Of a stretch of DNA of 64,000 bases, positions 1 to 11,028 are shown piece by piece. How positions within the stretch are numbered: position 1 is the first letter of the stretch; the number at the start of each line of letters is the position of its first letter. The stretch lies in the NCBI GenBank assembly GCA_945859605.1, contig OX243822.1, positions 19,961,899-20,025,898 of the forward strand. Reading direction: 5' to 3'. The notes beneath the pieces are model-generated. The model ran no database searches, had not been told where the DNA came from, and was given only the letters and a program-made list of their open reading frames with translations. The translations under genes and the position numbers were made by a program. The DNA comes from Lumbricus rubellus. Its lineage: Eukaryota; Annelida; Clitellata; Crassiclitellata; Lumbricidae.

Positions 1-464
1 CCTGCATATTGAACGAGAAACCAACATCTTCGAAATTTTGTGTTATTCAAAGCAAGAAGCATGACCTTCACACAGTCGAAATTCAGAAAGCGGCGCTGTC
101 GCCGTACGACGATAAGCGATACCTACTCAATTCGTCGGAGTCGTTGGCATATGGACATGTAAAAATTGCAACTCTCGTATAATTCGTCGAACACTGAATA
201 TTTGGACTGTGTAGATATGTTAAGGTATTGCATAATCGCGCAAGATATTGGGCAATCGTATATTTGAGCAAAATGGACACTATGTGTTGTAAATATTTGA
301 ACATTCATATACTCGTCGAACATTATTATTGCATAAACATACGAGACATTGTGTATTGGTTGAAGAAAAAATATAAAAGTGTTTGAGTTGGAAGAAAAAA
401 AAATTTGCCAACCTACTGCGTTTGTTCTTTCGTACTTAGAAATTGTCGTATTAAAATTCTTCTA
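1..464. other. No recognised feature
   Basis: AT-rich single-copy-looking sequence. Open frames are short and overlap on the minus strand without a recognisable motif, signal peptide or splice pattern. The word TCGTCGAA recurs near 187 and 315, too weakly for me to call a repeat family. Confidence 0.5.
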
Positions 465-640
465 TTAAAATTCACACTGTCTGATTGGTCACATATTCCT
501 GGGATATTAAAATTCTCGCTCGCTGATTGGTCGCATTTTCTTGGGATATTAAAATTCTCGCTCGCTGATTGGCCGACCCTTCCTGGCTTAGTAAGATTCT
601 CGCTCGCTTATTGGGTGTGGCATTTCCCAGCATTCTCCCC
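465..640. repeat. 42-bp tandem repeat with inverted CCAAT boxes
   Basis: Four units with an exact 42-bp period: CTGATTGG at 481, 523 and 565, and CTTATTGG at 607. Each unit carries ATTGG (CCAAT on the other strand) beside CTCGCTCG and TTAAAATTC. The array runs into GC-rich sequence with a GC-box-like GGGGCGGG around 677. Regularly spaced CCAAT boxes beside a GC-rich stretch could be a promoter array or simply a minisatellite that captured one box. The 109-residue frame across it has no recognisable homology and is probably spurious. Confidence 0.8.
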
Positions 641-804
641 CGGCGCCGCATTTGCGGTGGCGCGTTCCCTGGGCGCGGGGCGGGAGGGTCCCCCTGGCCA
701 GCCTCAGCCTCTTTTGAAAAGATCAAAGACCTAACCCCTATTCATTAGTCACTTCAAAGCGGCCCCTCAGGACTCTGTTTTAAAAATGGCAGTCACCTGT
801 CTCC

Positions 805-947
805 GGACCTGGAACAGCTCCTTTGTTTACGGACCTGGAACAGCTCCTATGTTTACGGACCTGGAACAGCTCCTTTGTTTCCGGACCTGGAACAGCTCCT
901 ATGTTTACGGACCTGGAACAGCTCCTTTGTTTCCGGACCTGGAACAA
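805..947. repeat. 26-bp minisatellite
   Basis: Five units of 26 bp starting GGACCTGGAACAGCTCCT at 805, 831, 857, 883 and 909, with a partial sixth at 935. Units alternate at two positions (CTTTG/CTATG and TTAC/TTCC), so a two-unit higher-order repeat is likely. Inside each unit GGACCTGGAACAGCTCC is imperfectly self-complementary. Confidence 0.9.
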
Positions 948-1181
948 TAGAGGCTCCGGAGTTGGAACACCTATTGTTCTGATTAATTAGTTAGTTATTA
1001 TTAATAATTAGTTAAGGTAACTAGTTAGTAATAATACTTAACTGATCCAGAAACTCCATATTCATACTACTACCGGTATTTAGTTATAACGCGCTTTAAC
1101 AAAAACACGTCTTGTACAAAAGCGCGCTTCACTACATAGCCTATCTACTCTAGGCATAATATAATGAGAATAAATGAGTTT

Positions 1182-1516
1182 TTAATTTAGATTCAAACTC
1201 CGTAGCCTAACAGAATCTGATGTACACTGACGAATGGAAGTATAGGAAGACTGTTCCACTCTTTGCTGAAATCTCCAGAGAGATTTCAACAAAGACTGAG
1301 AAAGCCCGGCTTCCAAACTTCCGGTTTGTACGGCAAAATCACTTCGCGATGACGATCGAAGTCCTCTAGAATTGGAGGCAGAGCATGACATGACCAATTG
1401 ACCATGGATGCCATGTATGATGGGGAAGTTCCAGAGTGGATATGATACACCAGGAAGGAGATTTTGAAGGTAATACTAGCACGGATGGGAAGCCAGTGCA
1501 GTTCACATTCACACAC
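1182..1516 (-). pseudogene. LINE reverse-transcriptase C-terminal fragment
   Basis: Minus-strand frames read LHWLPIRASITFKI, then LVYHIHSGTSPSYM, the typical C-terminal tail of CR1/L2-type LINE proteins (consensus LHWLPVxxRI.FKI..L.YK...G.AP.YL). A second frame continues with GLRSSS, a degenerate form of the next block, so a frameshift separates the halves. There are no RT catalytic motifs, so this is a 5'-truncated copy. A TTCATT-rich tract adjoins its upstream side. Confidence 0.65.
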
Positions 1517-1780
1517 CTTTCAATCACTCATTCATTCATTTAATACAGTCTTTCGTTCATTCGATCATGCATGTTATTTATTCAATCATTTGTGCATTCA
1601 TCTTTCATTCATTCGCTCTTTCTTTCGTTTTTTCGTTCATTTATTTTCCCCAATCATTTGTTCGTTCATTCATTCATTCATACTTTCACAAATTTGCTCA
1701 CTTCATTCGTTCATCAAACCGCTCATTCGATCATTCATTCTTTCGTTCATTCATTCATCCGCTCATTTATTAATATTAAA
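1517..1780. repeat. Degenerate (TTCATTCA)n low-complexity tract
   Basis: Imperfect TTCA tetranucleotide repeats with frequent TTCGTTCA variants. The three open frames across it (rich in F, H, S and I) come from the repeat and are not genes. Confidence 0.85.
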
Positions 1781-1810
1781 TTTTATTCACATCCCATTTG
1801 GTCAGTCGCT

Positions 1811-2157
1811 CACTGACTCATCCATTAATTGATCAAGCCTATTCATGCAAGCACGGGGTCATTGAAGAGACTGAGCGATAAAACGCTGGTACGAAGATAG
1901 ACCTTTAAGAACGAAGCGAGTTGTCTACTCGCCAACCCCATGCAGTTTTCTCAACCTTCCAATGCCTGAGAGCTGCTTGAAATGAGCAGTAGGACAGATT
2001 GATGTGAGCCTTGCTAAACTTGTTTATAAGCGAACATTTTAAAAATACATAATCCTCTGGTCCATGCAGCAATTTGTTCCTTTTTTCGTTCACACCGTCG
2101 TTTAAGCAAGACTCCCATCTTCAGCGCAAGTGGGGCGCAGTTTGCCTAAGCTAGAGA
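1811..2157. other. No recognised feature
   Basis: Unique-looking sequence between the TTCA tract and the 3' end of the minus-strand LINE. I see no exon, RNA gene or repeat in it. Confidence 0.4.
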
Positions 2158-2515
2158 TCAAATCAAATCAAATCAAGTTTATTGCTCCCAAAAGAGAAAA
2201 AAATAAAATAGATACAGCAATTACATAATACTACTTGCTAAATAAAGCTAAGGATGTTAAATAAAATAAAAATACATGGGCAAGCGAGTAGCAATTCAAG
2301 GGAAGCAATAGGAGCCCCAGAAGGGAAAATCCCACTAGTTAGGGGCCCTAGATAAATAATTACTCATGACAAAGATGCTGGATAGATGACGCATGTCTTG
2401 TTAGTATCAAAGTGGGAGATTTGCATGTAGCTGTGTGTTTAGTGAGGGAGTAAGTTAGAGGCACAATGAGACAGAAAAAGGGAAGACAGAGAGAAAGAGG
2501 GAGGGAAAAGAAGAA

Positions 2516-2597
2516 AGAAGAGAAGAGAGAAGAAGAAGAAGAAGAAGAAGAAGAAGAAGAAGAAGAAGAAGAAGAAGAAGAAGAAGAAAAAGAGATT
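2516..2597. repeat. (GAA)n microsatellite
   Basis: Near-perfect AAG/GAA run inside the LINE 3' UTR, with purine-rich sequence on its upstream side. Long GAA/TTC tracts can form triplex DNA. Confidence 0.95.
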
Positions 2598-2654
2598 CAA
2601 AGAGGCCATTAGTTGACCAACATCACACGATAATATTAGATTTAGATAAACATT

Positions 2655-5600
2655 TTAGATACCATTTTTCACCGTATGCACACGTATCAGACGTTTAAAT
2701 TGAGTGAAAGCCATGCCCATCCTAATACTAGGAGGTAAACTGTTCCACATTAAGGGTCCTTGGTATTCAATAGAAAATTTACGTGTATTGGTTCTCGGAT
2801 AAATGCTTATGTAGTCCCGTTTATTTCTGGTAGCATACGAATGCTCTAGTTTATTAAAATAGGATACAAAACAGGATGGGAGGAGACCATTGTGGAATTT
2901 ATACATAAATTCACATGTTTGTGTGAATTTAATTTGACTGATGTTAAGGAGGTTAAGATCCAAAAACAGAGGTTTGGTGTGGGCACAGGGAGGCGACCTG
3001 GTTATGAGTCTGATGGCTTTTTTTGGAGAATTTTCAAGCTAGCAATATGGGAGTCATAGGTTGAGGTCCAGATGAAATTACAATAGGTAAAGTAAGGGTA
3101 GATCAAAGTAAAGTACAGGTTTTTTAATATATAGGGTGGAAGCAAATATGCTATACGTCTTATTATTCCAATGCTCCTAGAGACTTTTTTAGATATTTCA
3201 GAGATGTGATTAGTCCATTTTAGGTGCTCATCAATATGGACACCAAGAAACTTTGTGGAGGAGACAGAGGGAATTGTCGTACCGTCAATTTCCAGAGTCA
3301 TGCTCGAGTCGGGAATTGATTTCTTACTGGATCTAAATACAATGCAATTGGTTTTGGATATGTTGAGTGACAGTTTATTTGATTTGAACCAGTCATTTGT
3401 CTTGATAAGTTCTTCATTTGCTATTGAGATCATTTGGTCATAAGAGGCATTGGATAGGAATGCATTGGTATCGTCTGCAAATATGATAAATCTTAGTATA
3501 CTAGTCGAGTTGGGAAGGTCATTTATGTATATTAAGAATAGTAGAGGTCCTAGTATCGAGCCTTGAGGAACACCAAACATAATTAGTTGGAATGTTGATA
3601 ATTTGCCATTGCAAGAAACTTGCTGGTAACGATTGTTCAAGTAGCTTTTAAACCAATTCAGAGCCTGGTTCCTTATTCCATAATGCTCCAGCTTTTGCAA
3701 CAGAATTTTATGGTCTACGGTATCGAAAGCCTTGGCTAGGTCCAGGAATACACCCAGAGAGAATTCATTATTGTCCATAGCCTGTGATATTTTATCCTGT
3801 ATGTCCAATAGGGACATAGAGGTGGAGTGCCCAGGTTGGAAACCGTGTTGAAGGGGTACATGAGGTTATTGTGGCTTATGAAAGAAAATAGTCGATCGTA
3901 CATTATCTTTTCAAAAAATTTAGAGAAGAAAGGTAGGATTGAGATAGGTCTGTAGTTAGATATTTCAGTTTTGCTGCCTTGCTTATGTATTGGTATTATT
4001 TTTGCTAATTTAATTTCGGAAGGTACTTCTCCATTTCTGAGAGAGCAGTTAATTATATCAGAAAGTGGAGTAGCGATCAAGTCCAGTATGGGGGCCAGTA
4101 CCTGGAGATTAAGGTCATCTGGTCCAGAGCTATAGGTTTTTTTTAGAGTTTTGTTGATAGATAGTATTTCATGAGTGTCTGTTGGTAGGATGCCAAGAGA
4201 GTTTAAGGTTGAGGGGGGCATGAAGTTATGGAAGGAGCTACTGGTGGATGGGATTTTAAGAGATAAGGATTTAGGTAGATTTACAAAGTAGGAGTTAAAG
4301 TGTTCAGCTATTTTCCCTGGGTCGTTAGTTAAGTCCTCGTTAATAAGTAGTTCTTTAATGTGTGAGTTTCTGTCATCAACATTAATTATAGTTTTGATTA
4401 TTTGCCAAGTTTTCTTAATGTCATTACTGTGCTTGCTGAATTCACTTGTGTAATAGTCTTGTTCTAGCCTGATGCGAATGGTTTTATATTTGTTACGATA
4501 TTTAGTAAAAATAAGTTTGTTTTCAGGTGTGGGGTTCTTGATGAAATTAATGTAAAGTTTTTCCTTTTTTTGATTGATCTTAGCAGGCCAGCTGTCATCC
4601 ATGGGTGTTTGAAATTACAGTTTTTGGAGGTTTTCTTAGGTTTTAAGGGGAACGCCTGGATGTAATTAGATGTTATTTCATTCAAAAAAGCTGTGTATGC
4701 CAAGCTAGTGTTGTTTTCTTCACACTTAAGGTAGATAGGACTCCAGTCTACATTTGTGAGTAAATTTTTAAAGGTTTGAATGTTTTCTGGCGAGAATATC
4801 CTAGTCATATCAGTCGGTCCTGCATAAGTAGTAGTATCAGTAGTATTCTCTATCCAGGTGATGACTGGTAAGTGGTCAGAGATGTCACTAATTAGGATTG
4901 CGGATTCAATAACAATGTCAGAAACATTGGTGAAAATGTTGTCAATAAGTGTGCTTGAGGTGGCAGTGATCCTAGTCGGTCGTAGAATCAGAGGGAGAAA
5001 GTGGTGAGTTGACAAGCAATCCATAAAGTCGCGGGTGGGACTATGAGTGGTGGCTGATAATAGGTCTATATTAAAATCGCCAGTTAAAAAAATCTTTTTA
5101 TCCCCATGTTTTCTATTAGTTATGGAGTTAACTAGTGAATCAAAGTCGGAATTGAACTGGTTAACGTTGAGGCCAGGCGGACGGTAGATAACACCGATTA
5201 AAATGTCCACACTTTTCTTACATATTATATTTACGAGGAATGATTCAAACACTTTTGAAGAGCTGGTATCAGATACTACTTTGAAATCCAAGTCATTTCT
5301 GATGAAAGCACCAACCCCTCCAGCCCCCTCCTCTTCCCTGTTTACATAGACAAACTGGTATCCTGGGATTGTAATGGAAGCAGCGGTATTTTCAGTTAAC
5401 CAAGTTTCCGTTACGGTTAAGACACTAACGGGTAGCTTCTGTAACAGCAGCTGTATCTCAAACAGCTTAGGGGCTAAACTTCTGCAGTTGATATGCATAA
5501 TTGAGAATGAAGTAGCATCCATGTTAAATTTATGAGTCAGTTGAGCCAGTCCGTAGTATTCACAGTCTTTTAACAGGGTAGAAATATAATTAATATCAGG

Positions 5601-5957
5601 ATCGAGGTCAGCATTATTAGTAAGGTGTCTATTGTTGTCTTCTGTCTCTACTACCTGAAGCCTTGGAAGTTTGTCAGTTATTAATCGTTCTATGAGGGGT
5701 GGAGTTAGGTCAGTTTCAGTTCCAGTGCTGAGCTTAGTAAGGTTAGACTGTGTAGTAGCATTTGAGGGACCAGTAGGTGAGAGGTGGTTACAATCACGGC
5801 ATAGCAAAGTTGGGGGAATGGGGTTGAGGAGGCCCATACAGGTCACATGAAAGGACCTTCCACATTGAGTGCAAGCCCAGTGCCCATCCCCATGGTCTAT
5901 CTGATACGTGCACATACAGCAAGCATAATAATGTTCATCCTGTTTGGGAGAGGTCAT
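2655..5957 (-). pseudogene. LINE ORF2: PHD-like finger, AP endonuclease, reverse transcriptase
   Basis: ORF2 makes the endonuclease/reverse transcriptase that nicks target DNA and primes cDNA synthesis. The first frame (5957-4464) has a PHD-like C-x2-C ... C-x2-C ... H-x2-C finger at residues about 14-57, then an AP-endonuclease domain with HINCRS, TETW, GGVGAFI, YRPPG, GDFNIDLL and SDHLPV. The next frame (to 3736) carries NYRPISILP. The third (3817-3002) carries RT motif A (LDLAKAFDTVDH), motif B (GVPQGSILGPLLF) and the catalytic FADD. The last (2963-2655) ends with the usual MWNSLP block. Three frameshifts separate these segments, near 4570, 3858 and 3012. Each is one base and lies in or beside a homopolymer, so recent decay or assembly error are both possible. 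Confidence 0.85.
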
Positions 5958-5989
5958 TAACAGCTAAAGAATAGACAGCAGATGTTAGT

Positions 5990-7061
5990 TAAAGAGACAA
6001 ACAAAGTGACAGAGGAGAAGAAAACAGTAATAGAAGGAAGAGGAAAATAGAAAAAGAGCACAGACGAGCACAGACGAGCAAAGACGAGCAAAGAAAAGAA
6101 ACGAAAGCTTCAGTAAAACAGGAGAGGATTAAGCGAACAATCCCCTAAATGCAGTCACAAAAACCCACGGTCGAATCCGTCGACGACACAAAAATTAACA
6201 CAACCAAAAATTAACAAAACAGAGCATATGCAACCAGAATATCAATTCTAAAAAAAGTCACACGGAACATCAACTGCGTGACAGTTCGAGGTCAGCCAAT
6301 ATGCATGCCACACACAACAATGTTTGCAGCTGTTCCACAGACAAATCACCAATGCTACATTGCAGACAGTTGCAATTACTATTGTACTAATGTTGTTCAG
6401 CATAATTGTCTCACACATATTTATTTATACTATTTTTAATGAAGCATGAGAATGTTCACAGATCCTGAGCTGTCGTGTTACAGAGTAAGACTTATATACT
6501 AGGGGCTGCGAGCAAATCAAGTTGAGCATCATGATTTGCACAGGGTTAACCAATAGATAAATTACAATCATGGATTCTTGCCATTTATGCACTATACAAG
6601 TAATCTTCATGTCTATTGCATTGATGCTGCTTCACAGGTAGTGATGTTACTAAGTTTTTACACTAATGCTATGAGGCACATGTTATTTACATTACCTCTG
6701 AAGAGGGACAAGAATTTTCTTATTTCTAAGGAGGCACAAGAGTGTACACCCTGCAATAACAGTTTACAGACTAATACAGTAATACTTTACAGTCCACCGA
6801 TGAGTCCCACTGGACATTATAGACAAAAATAGCTCTATAATTATAGTTTACTTGCTATTCACAATGCACGAATAACATTTGAACGTAACAGTTATAATAA
6901 CATTTTTTTAAGAATGAGAGATCAGCAACAGTTTGTGCCTGCTTTTGTGTGATGTAAAGAAACAGCCTTAGAAAAAGAAAGAAAAAAAACACTGATCATT
7001 TATTGGCACAGATAAATGGTGAAATTGTACTCAGCTGTGGCGTAGTCATGCTAGGATGTTG
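5990..7061. other. Spacer between LINE ORF2 and ORF1
   Basis: The part next to ORF2 (about 5990-6130) is purine-rich with GCACAGACGA repeats. The rest is AT-rich with short frames and no recognisable domain. It may be an inter-ORF region, a 5' UTR of a separate ORF2 copy, or an unidentified insertion. Confidence 0.4.
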
Positions 7062-7937
7062 CTAGGTTGCATCAGAGGCAAGCGAGTGATACGGAGCAGC
7101 ATAGAAGGTGAGCTCCTCATACATGTAGATGAGGATTTTCCTTGGTGTTTCAGTTGATGCGTCGGTTTGCTTCACGAAAACTGCCCCTCCAAAGGTCCAG
7201 GTCGAGGCAATCATCTTATCCTTCAGTAGCTTTCTGGCAGCTGCGAAGATCTGGGTGTTGTTCCTAGATAGATGCTCGTTGATGTAAATCTGATGAGTGG
7301 GCTGGTTATGGGAGGACGATGAGTTCGGTCGCAGTATCTTCCTTGCTCGAAACACTTCATTCCTCACCCGTCTCGTTGTGAAGCTGACAATGACCGGTTT
7401 AGTAATGGACTTGCTGGAAGCCGGTAGCCGGTGGGCTGTTGAGATGTCTTGTATGGAGATGGCGAGATTGAGTCTCTCGTTACAGATTTGTACGATTGCT
7501 AAGGAGAGTGAGCGATCAGTCTCCTTACCATATCCGGTTGATGAATCGTGAGAAGGTGACTCGGTAATCCCATGGAATATGAGATTGGAAAGTCTTTCGT
7601 GGCGGTCCATATCTTCAACTTTCAGACGAAGAGATGCGTTGTTGCTTTCTACCAATTTAAGTTTGTCTTGGAGTTCGGTGATTTGTTCAGTGTTCTTAGA
7701 GCTAACTTCTTGGACGAGTTCTTCCATCTTTGTAGTGAGCGATGAAGACAACGAAGCAGTAAGTGAAGCTGTGAGTGAATTGGTTAAATCCGTTGAAACC
7801 TCATGAGCCATTTGAGTAACCATCTCTTGCATCATGGGTTTGATTAGTGCCATTAGACGGAAGGTCAAGGCGCTTAGTGATTTTTCATCGAGAGTAATGT
7901 CCGTCGGTTCATCCACCTTTGCTGATTTTTTCGACAT
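7062..7937 (-). CDS. LINE ORF1 protein (coiled coil plus RRM-like domain)
   Basis: An intact 291-residue frame. Residues about 20-120 are a heptad-rich, Ser/Thr/Gln-rich coiled coil ending in LKLVESNNASLRLKVEDMD. This is followed by LSNLIFHGI, the strand-like start of the RRM-type domain in LINE ORF1 proteins, and by ISTAHRLP and KPVIVSFTTRRVRNEVF, typical of the same family. ORF1 proteins trimerise and bind element RNA as chaperones. The frame is open with no stops, whereas ORF2 of the presumed same element has three frameshifts. The start is chosen at the first Met, MSKKSAK. Confidence 0.7.
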   Translation of the reverse strand: MSKKSAKVDEPTDITLDEKSLSALTFRLMALIKPMMQEMVTQMAHEVSTDLTNSLTASLTASLSSSLTTKMEELVQEVSSKNTEQITELQDKLKLVESNNASLRLKVEDMDRHERLSNLIFHGITESPSHDSSTGYGKETDRSLSLAIVQICNERLNLAISIQDISTAHRLPASSKSITKPVIVSFTTRRVRNEVFRARKILRPNSSSSHNQPTHQIYINEHLSRNNTQIFAAARKLLKDKMIASTWTFGGAVFVKQTDASTETPRKILIYMYEELTFYAAPYHSLASDAT

Positions 7938-8059
7938 TTTTGAGGCAATTTTAAGTTTTCTTCCAAATATTCACTTGTTGAACAGCGCAGCCAGTGCAAC
8001 AAGAGTACTGTTTTCTTCTGAAGTTCGCTTATCTAGATTAAATTTTTAAGAAACCCATC

Positions 8060-9110
8060 CAGCGACAGCGGCAGCTAGAAACAGCACAACTTGACGGAGG
8101 TCACGCCGACCCATGCGGCCGTAAGGATAGATAGTAAATCCGTATTTCTTGCCCGTTAATGTTATTCCATTGAAAGCACGGTTGCTTTTATTCGCATTTG
8201 ACTTTAGTTCGGCATTTGTTTGTGTCTAAGTTTTAATATAAGTGAAATTGTCGACAGCATTCGACTCAAAAAAATGTCACACGACCACCATCTTTGGGTG
8301 CGTTTTTTTCGCAGGAAGTATACGCCTACCAGTATGGAAACCTGTTTTGACAGGTAAATGCAGGGTGAGAATTGCAGGGGGTTTGGGGGGTTTCAACCCC
8401 CCAAACCCCCTGCAATCAGTCAATCATTGCATATAATTATGGACCATGATTACTCCGCTAATGAGTGGAAAGATCTTGATATTGTACGAGTCGGGCTGAC
8501 CGTCAGCTGGCCGCTGCTGGCGGGAGAGAGTGACCAATTAAACTTAGGCTACACCACAGATCGTTTTAAAGTATATTAGGTTACATTGTACAAATGTATC
8601 TGTACAGGGCAGAATGCAAAACAGGTGGGGCAGAAAGCTGCATGTGGTTCAGACCTTGATCATACGTTTGCCTGACTGCATGAATGCACCCACTCACTGC
8701 GACTAGAAGAGAGGCAATATTAGAGTTTTCTGTAATCTATCTGTAAAGCGTGAACTTAGTGCAAATCACAAATTGTCAGCTGTTGATTATGATGTTTCGG
8801 AAGAGAAAGTGAACATTGTAAGAGGAGAAAAACCTTCAAATTATGAGAAATGGGAAACTGATTTTTCGTAGTGGTGACAGCTAATAAGTAATCGATGAAA
8901 TGACTCATCTGCAGTGAAGTAGGTATAAAAAATCCTAAAAAAGGACAACGCAAGCAGTATATTTTCGCCGAAAATTATTGTTGTAGGCCTCAATATATTT
9001 ATTGAAGTCTTAAACCAGAGTGACTCTTATCAGCACTGAAAATGTAGGCCTATAGCAATTTTGTTTAGATGACAGCCTAAAATGCTATTATTGCAATGTG
9101 GAAATTCAAA
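8060..9110. other. No gene; possible LINE 5' UTR and a GC hairpin
   Basis: About 8040-8130 is GC-rich and may be the 5' UTR of the minus-strand LINE. 8361-8416 holds a hairpin listed separately. The remainder is AT-rich without a supported exon or repeat. Confidence 0.35.
8361..8416. repeat. hAT-type terminus with perfect 22-bp hairpin
   Basis: Positions 8371-8392 and 8395-8416 are perfect reverse complements around a 2-base loop. The arms are runs of G and C broken by TTT and AAA. The preceding CAGGGTGAGAATTGC also starts the 146-bp hAT MITE at 12018, so this is probably a related element terminus. No matching right end or 8-bp duplication is visible here. Confidence 0.6.
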
Positions 9111-9274
9111 AAAATTCAAATCCCCTCTCGGTGTAAGGCGCAACGGCGATCGTCCGCTCCTTGGTCCCTACCCAAAACCGTCGAATCCCTGCCCCCCTCA
9201 GAGGAGGGGACTAGACTAAACACTGGCGGCCGTGGTAAGAATGAGAGCTTTTTATGCGGCCGACACTGACGAAA

Positions 9275-9398
9275 AGGTTGCGCACCTCTGATATATAATT
9301 GTTCGAAACCTTGTTCAAACCAAATGGGGGGCACGATACATGGGCGTTTCTAAATGGGGGTCATGGCCGGATAAGCCCCTCTGGATCCGCTCCTGCTG
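9275..9398 (-). mobile_element. Two hAT-like transposon ends
   Basis: Read on the minus strand, CAGAGGTGCGCAACC (ending near 9291) and CAGGAGCGGATCCAG (ending near 9395) both look like hAT terminal inverted repeats (CAG-starting, GC-rich). Neither has a visible partner end or 8-bp duplication, so these are fragments. Confidence 0.4.
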
Positions 9399-9402
9399 GC
9401 AT

Positions 9403-9570
9403 ACATACATGCATGCATGCATGCATACATACATACATACATACATACATACATACATACATACATACATACATACATACATACATACATACATACATAC
9501 ATACATACATACATACATACATACATACATGCATGCATGCATACATACATACATACATACATACATGCAT
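9403..9570. repeat. (ACAT)n microsatellite
   Basis: ACAT/ATAC tetranucleotide array with ATGC variants. Long frames on both strands (HTYI and CMYV repeats) are artefacts of the repeat. Confidence 0.95.
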
Positions 9571-9639
9571 GTATACATACTGTATATACATTATAAATAC
9601 AAGCATACAAACATACATGCATATACTTACAAGCATATA

Positions 9640-9893
9640 TATATCCTCTGGTCCAGGCCATTCCACACTTCCAACAAGCGTTGCTTCAGATTGTTTATAG
9701 GCTACTTTGTATCTTGGATTGCTGTCTGGTAGACTCGCTTTTGCAACGCACTCCACGCATAATTATAGTCGACAGGATTTAAATCTGGCCTGTTCAGAGG
9801 CCATAGGCAAATGTGAGAGAAATGAAGTCTGGTGTCTCTCTTGTTAGCGCTTCGATGGTTTCCTGGCTCTGTGGGCTGGCAAGGTTCTTTCAA
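9640..9893 (-). pseudogene. mariner-like transposase C-terminal fragment
   Basis: The minus strand reads WPLNRPDLNPVDYNYAWSAL then QKRVYQ. This is the classic mariner/Tc1 block around the last catalytic acidic residue (WPPNSPDLNPxDY). After an in-frame stop it continues NNLKQRLLEVWNGLDQRI, the usual C-terminal part. A TAGCCTA word sits exactly at the stop. No terminal inverted repeats are seen nearby. Confidence 0.8.
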
Positions 9894-10203
9894 TACACAG
9901 GTTGGCCCGTTGGCTTAGGCAGCTGGCTCATTAACTCGGGGTGGGGTGTTTCTGACGTCACATGCCTAGTCGATCCGACTCATGTATAACGTTCATTCAC
10001 TGTATCTGCCCAAGATCAATCCACACATTCAGTGTAACTGATGTATTGACAACAAATAAAATTAGAGATACCTAGTCACTGTGCAATCGCCAGTTGAAAA
10101 AATACGTAGTGTCTAGGACAGGTTTATCATTTCATGTATAGACAAAGTCCATCAAAATATAAATAAATAAATACATACATACATACATGCATGCATACAT
10201 ACG

Positions 10204-10237
<34 letters not shown>

Positions 10238-10383
10238 CATACATACATACATACATACATACATACATACATACATACATACATGCATGCATGCATGCAT
10301 ACATACATACATACATACATACATACATACATGCATACATACATACATACATACATACATACATACATACATACATACATACA

Positions 10384-10391
10384 TAGGCCTA
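10384..10391. other. TAGGCCTA scar in microsatellite
   Basis: Deleting GGCCTA at 10386-10391 restores an uninterrupted ACAT period across the site. The change is therefore a 6-bp insertion that turned TA into TA-GGCC-TA. Confidence 0.8.
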
Positions 10392-10465
10392 CATACATAC
10401 ATACATACATGCATACATACATGCATACATACATACATACATACATACATACATACATACATACA

Positions 10466-10473
10466 TAGGCCTA
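10466..10473. other. TAGGCCTA scar in microsatellite (second)
   Basis: The same GGCCTA insertion at 10468-10473 in an otherwise perfect ACAT run. Internal duplication of the microsatellite together with the first scar cannot be excluded, so it may not be fully independent. Confidence 0.75.
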
Positions 10474-10611
10474 CATACATACATACATACATGCATACAT
10501 ACATACATACATACATACATACATACATACATACATACATACATACATACATACATACATACATACATACATACATACATACATACATACATACATACAT
10601 ACATACATACG

Positions 10612-11028
10612 TGCGTATATGTAGGCTATGTATGTTTGCATGTATGTATGTACACATATGTATGTATGTATGTATGTATTATGTATTATGTATGCATGTA
10701 TGTATGTATTTTCTCTAGGCCTACTGAAAGTATTTGTTCATCTCTATAGCATGCATGCATGTACATGTAAGTATGTATGTATGTATGTATGTATGTATGT
10801 ATGTATGTATGTATGTATGTATGTATGTATGTATGTATGTATGTATGTATGTATGTATGTATGTATGTATGTATGTATGTATGTATGTATGTATGTATGT
10901 ATGTACATGTATGTATGTATGCATGCATGCATGTTTCACCGTGTGTGTATGTATGTATGTATGTATGTATGTATGTATGTATGTATGTATGTATGTATGT
11001 ATGTATGTATGTATGTATGTATGTATGT
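10612..11028. repeat. (ATGT)n long microsatellite, inverted relative to the previous array
   Basis: About 390 bp of ATGT repeats in two blocks (about 10630-10700 and 10768-11028) separated by a non-repetitive stretch. As the complement of the preceding ACAT array, the pair forms a potential very large hairpin centred near 10617. Confidence 0.95.

Larger units (their letters stand above)
2158..8060 (-). mobile_element. CR1/L2-like LINE, ORF1 plus broken ORF2
   Basis: Read on the minus strand: ORF1 (7937 to 7062), a gap of about 1.1 kb, ORF2 (5957 to about 2655), a 3' UTR with a (GAA)n tract, and a 3' end of repeated TGATT units (about 2158-2178), the short terminal repeat type seen in L2/CR1 LINEs. 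ORF2 carries a PHD-like finger, an AP endonuclease and a reverse transcriptase, the domain order of this group. I cannot see a target-site duplication. The 1.1 kb between ORF1 and ORF2 is longer than usual, so ORF1 might belong to a second element or the spacer may hold an insertion. Confidence 0.65.
10157..10611. repeat. (ACAT)n long microsatellite
   Basis: About 450 bp of nearly pure ACAT repeats, with occasional ATGC units and two clean interruptions by GGCCTA (10386-10391 and 10468-10473). Confidence 0.95.

Noticed and set aside
10904..10911. TACATGTA in the ATGT array as proof of a CATG scar
   Set aside because: Deleting either CATGTA or just CA restores the period, so the ancestral state is ambiguous; kept only as weak support.
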